A stretch of DNA of 64,000 nt from contig JAIQFH010000030.1 of assembly GCA_020073385.1 (NCBI GenBank), positions 27,578 through 91,577 of the forward strand, given 5' to 3'. The position numbers and the translations under genes were made by a program. Origin of the DNA: Terriglobia bacterium. Its GTDB lineage: Bacteria > Acidobacteriota > Terriglobia > Terriglobales > Acidobacteriaceae. Shown in pieces: positions 8,653 to 17,329 of the stretch. Below the pieces are notes generated by a model. The model was not told the DNA's origin, made no database searches, and saw only the letters and a list, made by a program, of their open reading frames with translations. Each line of letters opens with the position of its first letter. Positions within the stretch are counted from its first letter, which is position 1.

Positions 8653-9327
8653 ATGGACCATGATGAGGCGGTCCGACAAAAAGCCACGGAGAGGTACCTT
8701 CTGGACGAGCTCGATGCTGAGATCCGGGATCAGTTTGAGGAACACCTCTTTGACTGCCAGGATTGCGCGCTCGACCTGCGCGCCGGCGCTATGTTCGTGG
8801 AACAAGCGAAAGTGATTCTGGCTGAGCCTCCCGCCGTTTTGGTGGCGCGTGTTCCGGCTGTAGCCGCCAAGCCTGGATGGCTTGCCTGGCTGCGTCCCGC
8901 CTTTGCCGTGCCGGTATTGGCCTTGCTGCTGGCGGTGATCGGGTACCAAAACTTCGTTACGTATCCGAGTTTGGTCGCTACTGCAAATCAGCCTCAGGTC
9001 GGCCCCTGGACCTCCGTCAACGTCAGCACTCGCGGCACGGCTGCGGTTTCCATCAAGGCGCACAAGGGAGAAGGGTTCGGAGTCCTGGTAAACCTTCCTC
9101 CAGAAGATGGATTCGCTTCCTATACCTCCGACCTGTATAATCCCGCGGGGAAGAAAGAATGGTCGAGGCAGATTGCTACTGCCTCCCACGAAGACACCCG
9201 GCAGATTTACATTCCGGGTCACAATCTTGAGTCCGGAACCTACACTCTCGTCGTAAATGGCATCACCCCGGGGGGCGAGAGCAAGGAAATCAGCCGTCAT
9301 CCGATTGACGTGCAAATTCAAAACTGA
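8653..9327 (+). CDS. membrane-anchored zf-HC2 anti-sigma factor with Ig-like periplasmic domain
   Basis: The 224-residue protein begins with a cytoplasmic anti-sigma zinc-finger helix region containing the H-x3-C-x2-C motif (HLFDCQDC). One transmembrane segment follows (AFAVPVLALLLAVIGYQ), then a periplasmic beta-rich domain (FGVLVNLPPEDGFASYTSDL, IYIPGHNLESGTYTLVV) resembling an Ig-like sensor. It should hold the upstream ECF sigma factor inactive until a periplasmic signal arrives. The start at 8653 is chosen because AGGGGA at 8641-8646 is at the right distance. The in-frame ATG at 8638 would bury that site. The frame stays open upstream into the end of the sigma gene. Confidence 0.8.
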   Translation: MDHDEAVRQKATERYLLDELDAEIRDQFEEHLFDCQDCALDLRAGAMFVEQAKVILAEPPAVLVARVPAVAAKPGWLAWLRPAFAVPVLALLLAVIGYQNFVTYPSLVATANQPQVGPWTSVNVSTRGTAAVSIKAHKGEGFGVLVNLPPEDGFASYTSDLYNPAGKKEWSRQIATASHEDTRQIYIPGHNLESGTYTLVVNGITPGGESKEISRHPIDVQIQN

Positions 9328-9369
9328 AGGCTCGTCTTAGATCGATCTGAAATCGCGAAGTCGCTTTGA

Positions 9370-9445
9370 AAGGGTGCGGCTTACAGCCGCGCCGTCAAGG
9401 CCATAGGAGAACGGGGGCTTCAGCCCCCTGAGGGCAAGGCGCCGA
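9370..9445. repeat. palindromic intergenic repeat (GGGGGCTTCAGCCCCC type)
   Basis: The gap before the next gene holds two imperfect palindromes, GTGCGGCTTACAGCCGCGC and GGGGGCTTCAGCCCCC. Related palindromes occur at about 47580-47650 and 59380-59560 in this window, so this is a copy of a dispersed hairpin family. Confidence 0.55.
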
Positions 9446-9471
9446 GTCAGATCAGTTCGAGCCTTGATCGA

Positions 9472-10512
9472 GTGAAACTCATGAAAGACAATCTCAGCTC
9501 CCACTATTTCCATGCGGAAGCCCACGCCCTGAGCGGAAAGCTTCAGCTTCCGTTCGAGCAGCAGATCAAGAAGCAGGCCTTCGTGAAACTCGAGGGCGAG
9601 AGTGAGAGGTTGCTTCTCGAAGGCGACCAGAAGCCGCTCAGCGATAAAAAGGCGCAGGAGAACTATCTCTCGCAGCACTCCAAGAACTACCGGCTGGAAG
9701 GAATCATTTCCTACTCCGCGGCTCACACGCAGGTCTCGGGTCATCGCAGCAAGAAGGATCCGAGAGCTTTCGTGACGCTCGCGACGTCCTCGGTAGAAAA
9801 CCTGAACGTTCTGAACGTGGTAACCGCCGACAGGGTTGTGGGGCAGATTTCAACCACGCATCATCCGAACGAGTCTTCACCCCAGGTCACCTTTCTCGGC
9901 ACTCACTTCGAGAATCTCCGGATTGCGCGCCATCAGACCGAGCCCGTCCTGAATCTTGCTTTTGCTGGAGATCGACCGCAAGGAAAAGACGCCTACTACC
10001 CGGCGCGGGGAACGTCTTTGATGTCGTCCATCGAGAAGCAGTACGAACGTCTGCGAACAGCTCTCAGGGGACTGGAGCCGAAGCACCGCGAAGTCATGCG
10101 CCTCGATGTCGAGGACAGTTGGCTTTCAAAGCAGTATCATGGGTTCTCCGATTTCAATTACGAAGCCCTTCAGCAAAAGGCTAAGGATGCCGCGGCCGCG
10201 AATGGCCCCAAGTGGGATGGCGTGACATGTTCTTTGGTCGAACAGGTCGTGATCGACGACATCAAGATCGACAAGAAGGACGGGGATCGGATTGTGATTC
10301 CTCCTCCCGCGCGATGCCTCGGCCACGTGATCCACGTGCCAGACTTCGGAACGATTTTTCTAGCCGAACTGAAGGTGAACCACAACTCGTTTCACCTGAC
10401 GATGATCAGACTGGATCTGGGCTGCATAGCCGACGGCAGCGCCTCAATCGTGACGTGCAACGTGAACGGCAGGGGTGGGACATCGGGCGGAGGTGGAAGC
10501 ACAACTCCGTAG
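9472..10512 (+). CDS. orphan protein of unknown function
   Basis: I do not recognise a family for this 346-residue protein. No signal peptide or transmembrane segment is visible. The N-terminal part is rich in charged residues. A middle section (SSVENLNVLNVVTADRVVGQ, then STTHHPNESSPQVTFLGTHF) faintly recalls beta-rich surface proteins of the choice-of-anchor type. The C-terminus ends in a glycine-rich GGTSGGGGSTTP tail. GTG at 9472 and ATG at 9481 are both possible starts. Its end overlaps the probable start of the CHAT lipoprotein gene by about 58 bases, so the two are probably co-expressed and may act together, for instance as target and protease. That partnership is inference. Confidence 0.6.
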   Translation: MKLMKDNLSSHYFHAEAHALSGKLQLPFEQQIKKQAFVKLEGESERLLLEGDQKPLSDKKAQENYLSQHSKNYRLEGIISYSAAHTQVSGHRSKKDPRAFVTLATSSVENLNVLNVVTADRVVGQISTTHHPNESSPQVTFLGTHFENLRIARHQTEPVLNLAFAGDRPQGKDAYYPARGTSLMSSIEKQYERLRTALRGLEPKHREVMRLDVEDSWLSKQYHGFSDFNYEALQQKAKDAAAANGPKWDGVTCSLVEQVVIDDIKIDKKDGDRIVIPPPARCLGHVIHVPDFGTIFLAELKVNHNSFHLTMIRLDLGCIADGSASIVTCNVNGRGGTSGGGGSTTP

Positions 10513-12983
10513 CGAGTTCCGCACGTCCCCGCCTTTTCCTATTTCTGATTCCACTGGTTCTGGGACTCGTATCTGCCTGCAATCGACACGACCCTAGACT
10601 GATGTTTTCCCATGCCACCCAAACCTTCAGGCGTGGCGATATGGCTACTGCCACCGAAGAAGCAGACGCAGGATATAGAACCTTCCACAAACAATCCGAC
10701 TGGTGTTGGAGATTCCTCATTCTCGAGGCGAACGCCCTTAGCTGGCGTGGAATGCACAAGCAAGTACTTGCTGTTTTTTCTTCAGAAGTTACTGATCCTC
10801 CCTCGCCCGAACTTGCGGTGGAGCGGGAAAGGCTCAAAGGGGTGGCATACACGTCTCTTCCCGATTTCGACCGTGCGGATCGCGCCTTACGAAGCGCTGA
10901 GGCAATCTGCGCATCATCAAAGTATATGGGTTGCGCGGATGTGCCTCTCGCCAGAGGTGGCCTCGAAATGCAGCGGGGCCGCTTCGAAGCGGCTGCGGTG
11001 GCCTTTAGACAATCCTTGACGCTTGGGCGGGAGCGAGGCAATGGGTTTGCCGAGGCGAATGCACTTCTAAGTCTTGGGTGGTCCGCACTAGAGCAAGAAC
11101 ATTTTGATGAATGCATGGAATGGTCTGACGCCGCATACAAGCGAGCTCTAGCCATCGACGCTGGGCATATTGCCCAAACCGCACTCGGGAATGAAGGTTG
11201 GGCTTACTACAGACTCGGTGAGCCGGAAAAGGCTTTAAGTCTGCTTCTAGACGCTGGAGCACGGGCTCACAAAATCGGTGCCACCACGTACGAAGTAACT
11301 TGGCTCACCACTGCGGGCTATATCTATCTCGACGCCGGCGACTTTGACAAGGCCGAGCAGCACTACAAGCAGGCTCTCGCATTAGCACAGCAAACCACCA
11401 AGCAGGATGTGATCGATGCCCTGGTCTCCCTCGCTCTCGTCTCCGAGCGCACAGGCCATCTCGAGCAAGCTCGCGATTACGCTGACAAAACCATCGCACT
11501 CGTTCCCAAAGACGGCAACCGACTCGATGTGCTGTATCCGATGTTGGTCAAGGGCCACGTGGCTGCCCGCATGCACGACACCCAGCAGGCAGAAAAGATT
11601 TATCGCGAAATTGAGCAGGATCCCAAGAGCCACGTTTTTCTGAAATGGGAGGCAGAGCACTCTCTCGCCCAGCTTTACGAAGATGAGAACAAGCCCGATG
11701 CCGCCGAACGCGAGTATCGCGCTGCTCTGAACACCTTCGAAGGCGCCCGTTACTCTCTGCACGAAGATACATCGCTCCCGTTTCCGGCCAACGCCGCGGG
11801 CATCTATGACGATTACATCCGCTTCCTGGTGAATAAGGGGAAGACGAACGAAGCGCTACTGATTGCGGAGTATCAGCGCGGCCGCACGCTGGCAGAAGGT
11901 CTCGGATTGCTCCAGAAGGAGGCCACCTTCAAACCAGATGCACTCAACGCCCAGTTGATCGCGCGCAAAGTCAGCGGAACGATTTTGTTCTACTGGCTCG
12001 GCGAAAGGCAGTCCTACTTATGGGCGATCACGCCGCAAAAAACCTCAATCTTCACCCTGCCACCGAAATCAGAAATCGAACCCCTCGCCCAGCGATACAG
12101 AAAAGCCCTCTCCGAGCAGCAGGAATTTCTGCAACGCGCCAGTGATGACGGCCTTGCGCTCTACCACACACTGGTCGAACCGGCCGCCGATCTACTGCCT
12201 CGGAATGCAAAGGTCTTCATCATCCCTGACGGCAGCCTGAATACTCTGAACTTCGAAACCTTATTGGTTCCGGGTTCCACTCCGCACTACTGGATCGAAG
12301 ACGTCTCGATCACCGACGCCAGTTCGTTGCGCCTGCTCGCCGCTTCGCGCACAAGTCCCAAGCACACAGACAATGTGCTTCTTCTCGGAAACGCTGTAAC
12401 GCCGAACAGCGACTATCCCGAACTGCGAAAAGCCGCAGCCGAGATGGATAGCATAGAAAAACACTTCCAGCCAAGACAGCAACAAGTGTTCGCCCGCGAG
12501 CAAGCGACCCCGGCCGCATATCTTGCCAGCAAGCCCGAGCAGTATTCCTACCTCCACTTCGTTGCACACGGCACGGCCAGCCGCATTAGCCCACTCGATT
12601 CAGCCATCGTCCTGTCACGCTCGAGTGCGCAAGACGACTCCTTTAAGCTCTACGCCCGCGACATCATTCATCATCCACTCCATGCGGAGTTAGTCACCAT
12701 CTCAACCTGTTACGGAGCAGGCTCACGCGCCTATACAGGCGAGGGCCTCGTCGGGCTTTCGTGGGCATTTCTTCGCGCCGGAGCGCACAACGTGATCGGA
12801 GCTTTGTGGGAGGTCAGCGACGTCTCTACTCCTCAGCTCATGGACGAACTCTACGGAGAACTCGCAAAAGGAAAAACTCCCGACACCGCTCTCCGGAATG
12901 CCAAGCTGAAGCTGCTTCGATCCAGTACCGCATTCCGTAAACCATTTTACTGGGCGCCCTTTCAGCTCTATACCGGTTCCTGA
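10455..12983 (+). CDS. TPR-CHAT domain lipoprotein (caspase-like peptidase)
   Basis: The frame is open from 10212, but a lipoprotein signal (PRLFLFLIPLVLGLVSAC, lipobox ending at C) sits well inside it. The start is therefore placed at GTG 10455, the last standard start codon before the signal; the start is uncertain. The mature protein has many tetratricopeptide repeats over about residues 60-430 (for example GWAYYRLGEPEKALSLLLDA and AGDFDKAEQHYKQALALAQQ). A C-terminal CHAT domain carries the catalytic pair H705 (HFVAHG) and C752 (ISTCYG). CHAT domains are caspase/separase-like peptidases, and TPR-CHAT proteins such as Csx29 cleave partner proteins. The lipobox places this one on the envelope, outside the cytoplasm. 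It follows a sigma/anti-sigma pair and an orphan gene. Confidence 0.8.
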   Translation: MQRERQGWDIGRRWKHNSVASSARPRLFLFLIPLVLGLVSACNRHDPRLMFSHATQTFRRGDMATATEEADAGYRTFHKQSDWCWRFLILEANALSWRGMHKQVLAVFSSEVTDPPSPELAVERERLKGVAYTSLPDFDRADRALRSAEAICASSKYMGCADVPLARGGLEMQRGRFEAAAVAFRQSLTLGRERGNGFAEANALLSLGWSALEQEHFDECMEWSDAAYKRALAIDAGHIAQTALGNEGWAYYRLGEPEKALSLLLDAGARAHKIGATTYEVTWLTTAGYIYLDAGDFDKAEQHYKQALALAQQTTKQDVIDALVSLALVSERTGHLEQARDYADKTIALVPKDGNRLDVLYPMLVKGHVAARMHDTQQAEKIYREIEQDPKSHVFLKWEAEHSLAQLYEDENKPDAAEREYRAALNTFEGARYSLHEDTSLPFPANAAGIYDDYIRFLVNKGKTNEALLIAEYQRGRTLAEGLGLLQKEATFKPDALNAQLIARKVSGTILFYWLGERQSYLWAITPQKTSIFTLPPKSEIEPLAQRYRKALSEQQEFLQRASDDGLALYHTLVEPAADLLPRNAKVFIIPDGSLNTLNFETLLVPGSTPHYWIEDVSITDASSLRLLAASRTSPKHTDNVLLLGNAVTPNSDYPELRKAAAEMDSIEKHFQPRQQQVFAREQATPAAYLASKPEQYSYLHFVAHGTASRISPLDSAIVLSRSSAQDDSFKLYARDIIHHPLHAELVTISTCYGAGSRAYTGEGLVGLSWAFLRAGAHNVIGALWEVSDVSTPQLMDELYGELAKGKTPDTALRNAKLKLLRSSTAFRKPFYWAPFQLYTGS

Positions 12984-13020
12984 CCCCGCTCGTACGATTT
13001 CACAAATCGAACGAACAAAC

Positions 13021-13050
13021 CCTCTGTGCCGCTCTGTGTCCTCTGTGGTG
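13021..13050. repeat. dispersed CTCTGTG-rich repeat
   Basis: The segment repeats the word CTCTGTG three times in a 30-base stretch and matches the common acacagaggacacagagg type of bacterial intergenic repeat. No function is evident. The rest of the 12984-13234 gap shows nothing recognisable. Confidence 0.4.
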
Positions 13051-13234
13051 AGCGCTTGCGTTTGTTCTCGCATTCGGAACCGCTTCGGCGAGTATCGATT
13101 GCAGAGCAACTTGCAGCTCTGTTGATACGTTTCGCTACCAATTAGCACCATTGTTCTGTTGGTCGGAAAAGCGCAGTGGCTCCCCGCGCAGCGAATCTCT
13201 CTGAACCAAACACAAAACAAAACTGGAGAATTCA

Positions 13235-14659
13235 ATGAAAAGCATCGTCGTAGCAGTGTCAGTGTTTTCTTTAGCGCTGGGAGCCCTGGCTCAAGAAACA
13301 TCGCGAGGCAGTGGGCAACCTATGGCGCTTCAAACCAGCGAGGCTACCCCACAAGCGGGATCCATCTTCAGGCCGGAAAGCAGCAAGCCGCAACCGGCGG
13401 GACGGGTCCACACCACTTACGTTCTGCGCAGTGCCGACGGCAGCAAGCCCCTCGTAGTGCAGGCTCCCGCGGCGTTGAATCCCGCCGCGTTGAGTCTGAT
13501 TGGGCCGCTCGCCACAACCCAAATGGCCGAGACACCCCAGTCACTGGGCTGCCTGTATGTCGCGAGCCCCGCTAGCGCCGGATGCATTCCAAACTACAGT
13601 TCAGGTTCCGGTGGCCCAACCGCTGCCGGGTACGGCGCGATTGCGCTGGTCGACGCTTATGACAATCCCAATGCGGCCTCCGACTTGGCAGCCTTTGACT
13701 CTTATTGGGGTCTGCTCCCGCCCGCGTTCGTGAAGGTTTATGCGAACGGCAACGGTTCATGCACCACGCCTCCCGCGGACGCTGGCTGGTCCGTCGAGTC
13801 CTCCATGGACATCGAGTACGCGCATGTCTTCGCTCCCAACGCCGCGATCATCTTGGTCGAGGCTTGCTCGAGCTCCTGGACCGATCTTCTCTACGCTGAG
13901 CAGGTCGCCTTCAATTACATCGTCGCCAACTATCCGGCAGGCGGACAGGTCTCCAACAGCTGGCAGGGCGGCGAATTCGCTGGTCAAATCGCCGATGACT
14001 CGTTGTTCGCCGATTTCACCTACAACTGGACCAACGGCTACAAAACGCCGATTCTGGCCTTTGCCTCTTCTGGCGACGGCGGCTTCGGCGTCGGCTATCC
14101 CAGCACGAATCCATGGGTGATCTCGGCCGGGGGCACGTCCATTCTGCGCAACTCTGCGACGCTCAAGATGTCTTCCGAATCCTGCTGGGGAGGTTCCGGT
14201 GGCGGAACGAGTACGGTTGAGACTTACACCACGGGTTGGACCGGCGGCAACACTGGCCCTTGGGCGGACTTCCAGTATCCGATTTTCGGGCAGTCCAATC
14301 GCACCACGCCCGACATGTCATTCGATGCTGACCCCGCTTCCGGAGCCTGGGTCTACAGCGGCTTCGGCATGGGCGGATGGGGTGTTGTAGGCGGCACGAG
14401 CCTGTCCTCTCCTGCGCTCGCCGGCATCGTCAACCGCATGGGAAACAAGCTGGGCTCGGTATTCCTCACCCCGGCGACGGGTGGCGGCGACTGGTTCAGC
14501 ACCTGGGAAAACAACCTGTTGTATTCCCAGTTGGCGACCGCTAAGGCCTACAAGAGCAACTTCTACGATGTGAAGACTGGCTCCAACGGAGTCAAAGCCG
14601 TTGCGTCGTGGGACTACTGCACGGGCGTCGGCAGCCCGCGCGGAGGCCTTGGTAAGTAA
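13235..14659 (+). CDS. secreted sedolisin-like peptidase (S53 family)
   Basis: A 474-residue exported protein with signal peptide MKSIVVAVSVFSLALGALAQ. It carries the S53 catalytic pair E188-x3-D192 (VESSMDIEYAHVFAP), the oxyanion aspartate D281 in SSGDGGFG and the nucleophile S389 in GGTSLSSPALAG. A calcium-site-like YCTGVGSPRGG lies near the C-terminus. Sedolisins are serine-carboxyl endopeptidases most active at acid pH, which would suit an acidic-soil bacterium. The prosegment is only about 80-100 residues, shorter than the usual 180 or so. The ATG follows GGAGA at proper spacing. It stands alone, downstream of the CHAT gene after a 251-base gap. Confidence 0.85.
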   Translation: MKSIVVAVSVFSLALGALAQETSRGSGQPMALQTSEATPQAGSIFRPESSKPQPAGRVHTTYVLRSADGSKPLVVQAPAALNPAALSLIGPLATTQMAETPQSLGCLYVASPASAGCIPNYSSGSGGPTAAGYGAIALVDAYDNPNAASDLAAFDSYWGLLPPAFVKVYANGNGSCTTPPADAGWSVESSMDIEYAHVFAPNAAIILVEACSSSWTDLLYAEQVAFNYIVANYPAGGQVSNSWQGGEFAGQIADDSLFADFTYNWTNGYKTPILAFASSGDGGFGVGYPSTNPWVISAGGTSILRNSATLKMSSESCWGGSGGGTSTVETYTTGWTGGNTGPWADFQYPIFGQSNRTTPDMSFDADPASGAWVYSGFGMGGWGVVGGTSLSSPALAGIVNRMGNKLGSVFLTPATGGGDWFSTWENNLLYSQLATAKAYKSNFYDVKTGSNGVKAVASWDYCTGVGSPRGGLGK

Positions 14660-14763
14660 GTCGTTCCGTTTGTGGTAGACAAATTGCGGAGGGGTCCCAC
14701 GCAAGCCGCGGGGCCTCTTCGCGTGTTAACTCAAATTCTGGACTCTAATTCTTCGGAGGACTC

Positions 14764-15390
14764 ATGCGGTTACAGGAATTGTTTCGCAGGGCAACCATCA
14801 TAGTGTTTATCATTGCATCAAGTGTTCTCGCTCAGGGACAGGCAGCCTGGAACTTCCCCGATTTCTCAGCGACGCAGGTTCTCGATTCGCGAAAAGCGGA
14901 CATCTCGATGAAAGTCTACCGCGCCGGCGACAGTTTACGAGTAGACCGAAGCGGAGCGCTCTCAACGTTGTATATGCCCTCGAAGAGCAAGGTCTACAAC
15001 CTGACGACCTACCCGGACCACAGCCATCAATGTGTGGTGATGAAGCCGGAACAAGCGAAAATGCTGCCCAGCCCCCTCGAACTACTGCAGGGTTCTGACA
15101 TGAAGCGCACAGCGGTCGGCACGGAAGTCGTCGACGGACATCCATGCAAGATTGAAAAAGTAATTGTGACGCGGCCCGACGGAAAGACGATCGAATCCAA
15201 GGTCTGGGAGGCACAAGACCTCAAAGGCATTCCCGTCAAGATCGAGTCTCACATCGGCGAATTCACCCTGTCAGCGGTCTACCGTGACATCTCAACGGGG
15301 ACTCCTGACAAGCAACTATTCGCGGTGCCTGAAAAGTGCACACCCTTCGAGAAGATGGGGCAAGTCGTGGAGCAAAGGATAGTCAAATAG
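14764..15390 (+). CDS. secreted LolA/DUF4412-like protein
   Basis: A 208-residue exported protein with a signal peptide (about residues 1-25, ending SSVLAQGQA). The mature part alternates short beta strands (ADISMKVYRAGDSLRVDRSG, STLYMPSKSKVYNLTTYPD, then DGHPCKIEKVIVTRPDGKTI). This resembles the half-barrel of LolA/LppX-type periplasmic lipid-binding proteins, often annotated DUF4412. The ATG follows a strong GGAGGA site. Its function is unknown; envelope lipid handling is only suggested by the fold. Confidence 0.65.
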   Translation: MRLQELFRRATIIVFIIASSVLAQGQAAWNFPDFSATQVLDSRKADISMKVYRAGDSLRVDRSGALSTLYMPSKSKVYNLTTYPDHSHQCVVMKPEQAKMLPSPLELLQGSDMKRTAVGTEVVDGHPCKIEKVIVTRPDGKTIESKVWEAQDLKGIPVKIESHIGEFTLSAVYRDISTGTPDKQLFAVPEKCTPFEKMGQVVEQRIVK

Positions 15391-15455
15391 CGCAATCCTC
15401 CAGCCCGCATTGCGAAACCCTGAACAATTTCGAGGACTGAGTGCCCTCGCGCCGG

Positions 15456-16097
15456 TTAGCTCTCCGTGCCGAGCACAATCTTTCCCGACCATGGATCGGC
15501 GTCTTGGGTGGAAGCATCCGATACTGATGGCACTACCGGAGAAGGTGCTTCGCGTTCCTTTGCCTCTGCATACGCCGCGTCTTTAAACGGTGGTGCGACG
15601 GGTCTCGGGTCTATAGGTAGCAGGTGAGAATTTTGAGCTGCCCATTTCGCCGCGAGTCCGTTTAATGGGCTCTTCGTGTTGTACTCCTGATATGTAATCA
15701 TGCGGCCAATCCGGATGATCAAATCATCGAGTCCCTCCGATGCAGCCCAGAAATCGCCAATGCAAACCATAGAATCATCGAAGTTGGGATGAAAAACAGG
15801 CGTAAGCATTCGGCATTGCGGCGCGCGCTTGGGATAGCCGAGGGACAAGTTCACCTCGAGCACGTGAGTCTCCCGCTCCAGAATCTCTCCCGATCCGGAA
15901 ACATAGAGCCCACGCAGGTTGTAAGTAAACCTGTAAATCTCCGTAGGAATCCCCGCTTTCTCTGTAATCTGAATCAACGGCCAGTCCCGCAGCAACGCCT
16001 GCAACATTTCTTCATCAAGCATCAGACGGCGTGCTCGCGGAGAAGGCATAATATCGCTTCGTGCCAGACCTAGCTGAGAACTCCGGTTTTCTTCCAC
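15456..16097 (-). CDS. E2 ubiquitin-conjugating enzyme-like protein
   Basis: The protein (213 residues from GTG 16097) has a UBC-fold core from about residue 25 to 135. It reads YRFTYNLRGLYV, HVLEVNLSLGYPKRAP, MLTPVFHPNFDDSMVCIGDF. This contains the E2 landmark HPN at 103-105 and, seven residues after it, the probable catalytic cysteine C112, where eukaryotic E2s have HPN...CLDI. It should accept a thioester-bound Ubl from the E1 encoded upstream. The tail after residue 170 is proline/serine-rich and probably disordered. The start is uncertain: GTG 16097 overlaps the preceding gene by 28 bases, and ATG 16049 also precedes the whole fold. It is the last gene of the eight-gene operon. Confidence 0.85.
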   Translation of the reverse strand: MEENRSSQLGLARSDIMPSPRARRLMLDEEMLQALLRDWPLIQITEKAGIPTEIYRFTYNLRGLYVSGSGEILERETHVLEVNLSLGYPKRAPQCRMLTPVFHPNFDDSMVCIGDFWAASEGLDDLIIRIGRMITYQEYNTKSPLNGLAAKWAAQNSHLLPIDPRPVAPPFKDAAYAEAKEREAPSPVVPSVSDASTQDADPWSGKIVLGTES

Positions 16098-16705
16098 CGG
16101 GCAATGCTGTTGATGTGATATTGGATATAAACCGTACTGAAAAAGAACGTCATCACTCCGCTCATGTTCAAGCCAATGTTCTCGGTTGAAGTGTAGTACT
16201 CCTCCATGGCGGCCTTAATGCTGAAAACGCCAAACAGATAGACGATCGCCCCGCCAATAATGAAGAGCCCGCCGAGGGCAGCGGCGTCCCGGTACAGGAT
16301 CATCGTTAGTATGCCGGCAACCATTCCGGCAGGGTACATCGCAACTAAGACCAGCGGCTTGTTATCACCCGACAGTTTCCGCGCCCAGTTGCCTTGCACC
16401 AAGGCCCAGATCAAATTAAAGAGCTGCCGCGTGAGAATACCTAGAATCAGCACGATGGACCAATGCCAATTCGGGGGCAGTGGCACCACCTGAGGCTGCG
16501 CTGCGGCGGCGGCCGTAGCTCCTCCTGTGGGTATGACAGTTACGGGAATGTTCCCCAATACCTGGGACAAAGGTACCCAATCCGTCATGCCCTCACTTTG
16601 AGCCACGTCTTCGACGGCTAAGTTGCCGGACTGAACGTATTGTTGCAGGTCGGAAAGACTGTAGGGCCCAAAACGTTGATCGCCGCGCTTGACGAAGTAC
16701 TCCAT
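16070..16705 (-). CDS. GYF_2 (DUF4339) domain membrane protein
   Basis: A 211-residue protein. Residues 1-55 form a GYF_2/DUF4339 domain (EYFVKRGDQRFGPYSLSDLQ, then GMTDWVPLSQVL), a module thought to bind proline-rich peptides. A linker rich in Ala/Pro follows, then four or so hydrophobic segments (WSIVLILGILTRQLFNLIWA, LVLVAMYPAGMVAGILTMIL, LGGLFIIGGAIVYLFGVF). It lies between the RING/TM2 gene (18-base gap) and the E2 gene (28-base overlap). It may tether the E2, whose tail is proline-rich, to the membrane. That contact is inference. Confidence 0.75.
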   Translation of the reverse strand: MEYFVKRGDQRFGPYSLSDLQQYVQSGNLAVEDVAQSEGMTDWVPLSQVLGNIPVTVIPTGGATAAAAAQPQVVPLPPNWHWSIVLILGILTRQLFNLIWALVQGNWARKLSGDNKPLVLVAMYPAGMVAGILTMILYRDAAALGGLFIIGGAIVYLFGVFSIKAAMEEYYTSTENIGLNMSGVMTFFFSTVYIQYHINSIARWKKTGVLS

Positions 16706-16723
16706 AAACGCTCCCTTTCCAAC

Positions 16724-17329
16724 TTACGATTCGAATTGCACTCCCCGACTGTCGCGATCGATCGTACAGATGTCGATCACCGCCCACATCCAGCTCATCG
16801 GACTTCCAAGGCCCAAAGTCAGTAACGTGATCGCTAGCTGTATCCCTGCCTTCTTGTAATAACCCGCGTAAAAGTTATGTGCACCAAATGCTCCCAGCAA
16901 GGCGCCCAGTATGATGTAGCTGGTGCGGTGTTTTGGCTCGCGGACCTCGGCTTGCTCGATGGGCGCCACCGCATCTTGGCCGGCAAATCCTCCGAAAATG
17001 GACGGCACCACTCGGTTCGCCGCGTCACGTAGTTCCTGGGTCCCCGAGGGGGACACAGCAGCTCCGGGCGGTGGCGGCGGAGGCAACCGCGTCCCCACCA
17101 CCGCCGCCGGCGGCGTCGCCTGCACCGCGGCAAGATCGGGGGTTGACACACTCAACTTGGGTTCATCGCCAGGCGCCTTGCTGCAACCAAAGATCGTGCA
17201 GCCGCCATTCTCCGCATAACAGTCGGCATGATGCGATGTCCCGCAGCCTTCACACACGACCGGTTCGTCTTGCGGGACAAATTTCGTTCTGCAGTAGGGA
17301 CAGACTTCGGTCATGACGTCCGCTTTCAT
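16724..17329 (-). CDS. prokaryotic RING finger-TM2 protein, candidate E3
   Basis: The 201-residue protein starts with a treble-clef zinc domain offering eight ligands in RING order: C10, C13, C26, C29, H34 (or H33), C37, C44 and C49 (CPYCRTKF, VVCEGCGTSHHADCYAENGG, CTIFGC). This matches the prokaryotic RING family described in computational surveys as candidate E3s of bacterial ubiquitin-like systems. A proline-rich linker follows (with a PPPPPPG run), then a C-terminal TM2 domain of two membrane helices (LGALLGAFGAHNFYAGYYKK, then WMWAVIDICTID). The ATG overlaps the stop of the FHA gene by four bases. The pairing of RING and membrane anchor suggests ligation at the inner membrane; the E3 activity is inferred. 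Confidence 0.82.
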   Translation of the reverse strand: MKADVMTEVCPYCRTKFVPQDEPVVCEGCGTSHHADCYAENGGCTIFGCSKAPGDEPKLSVSTPDLAAVQATPPAAVVGTRLPPPPPPGAAVSPSGTQELRDAANRVVPSIFGGFAGQDAVAPIEQAEVREPKHRTSYIILGALLGAFGAHNFYAGYYKKAGIQLAITLLTLGLGSPMSWMWAVIDICTIDRDSRGVQFES

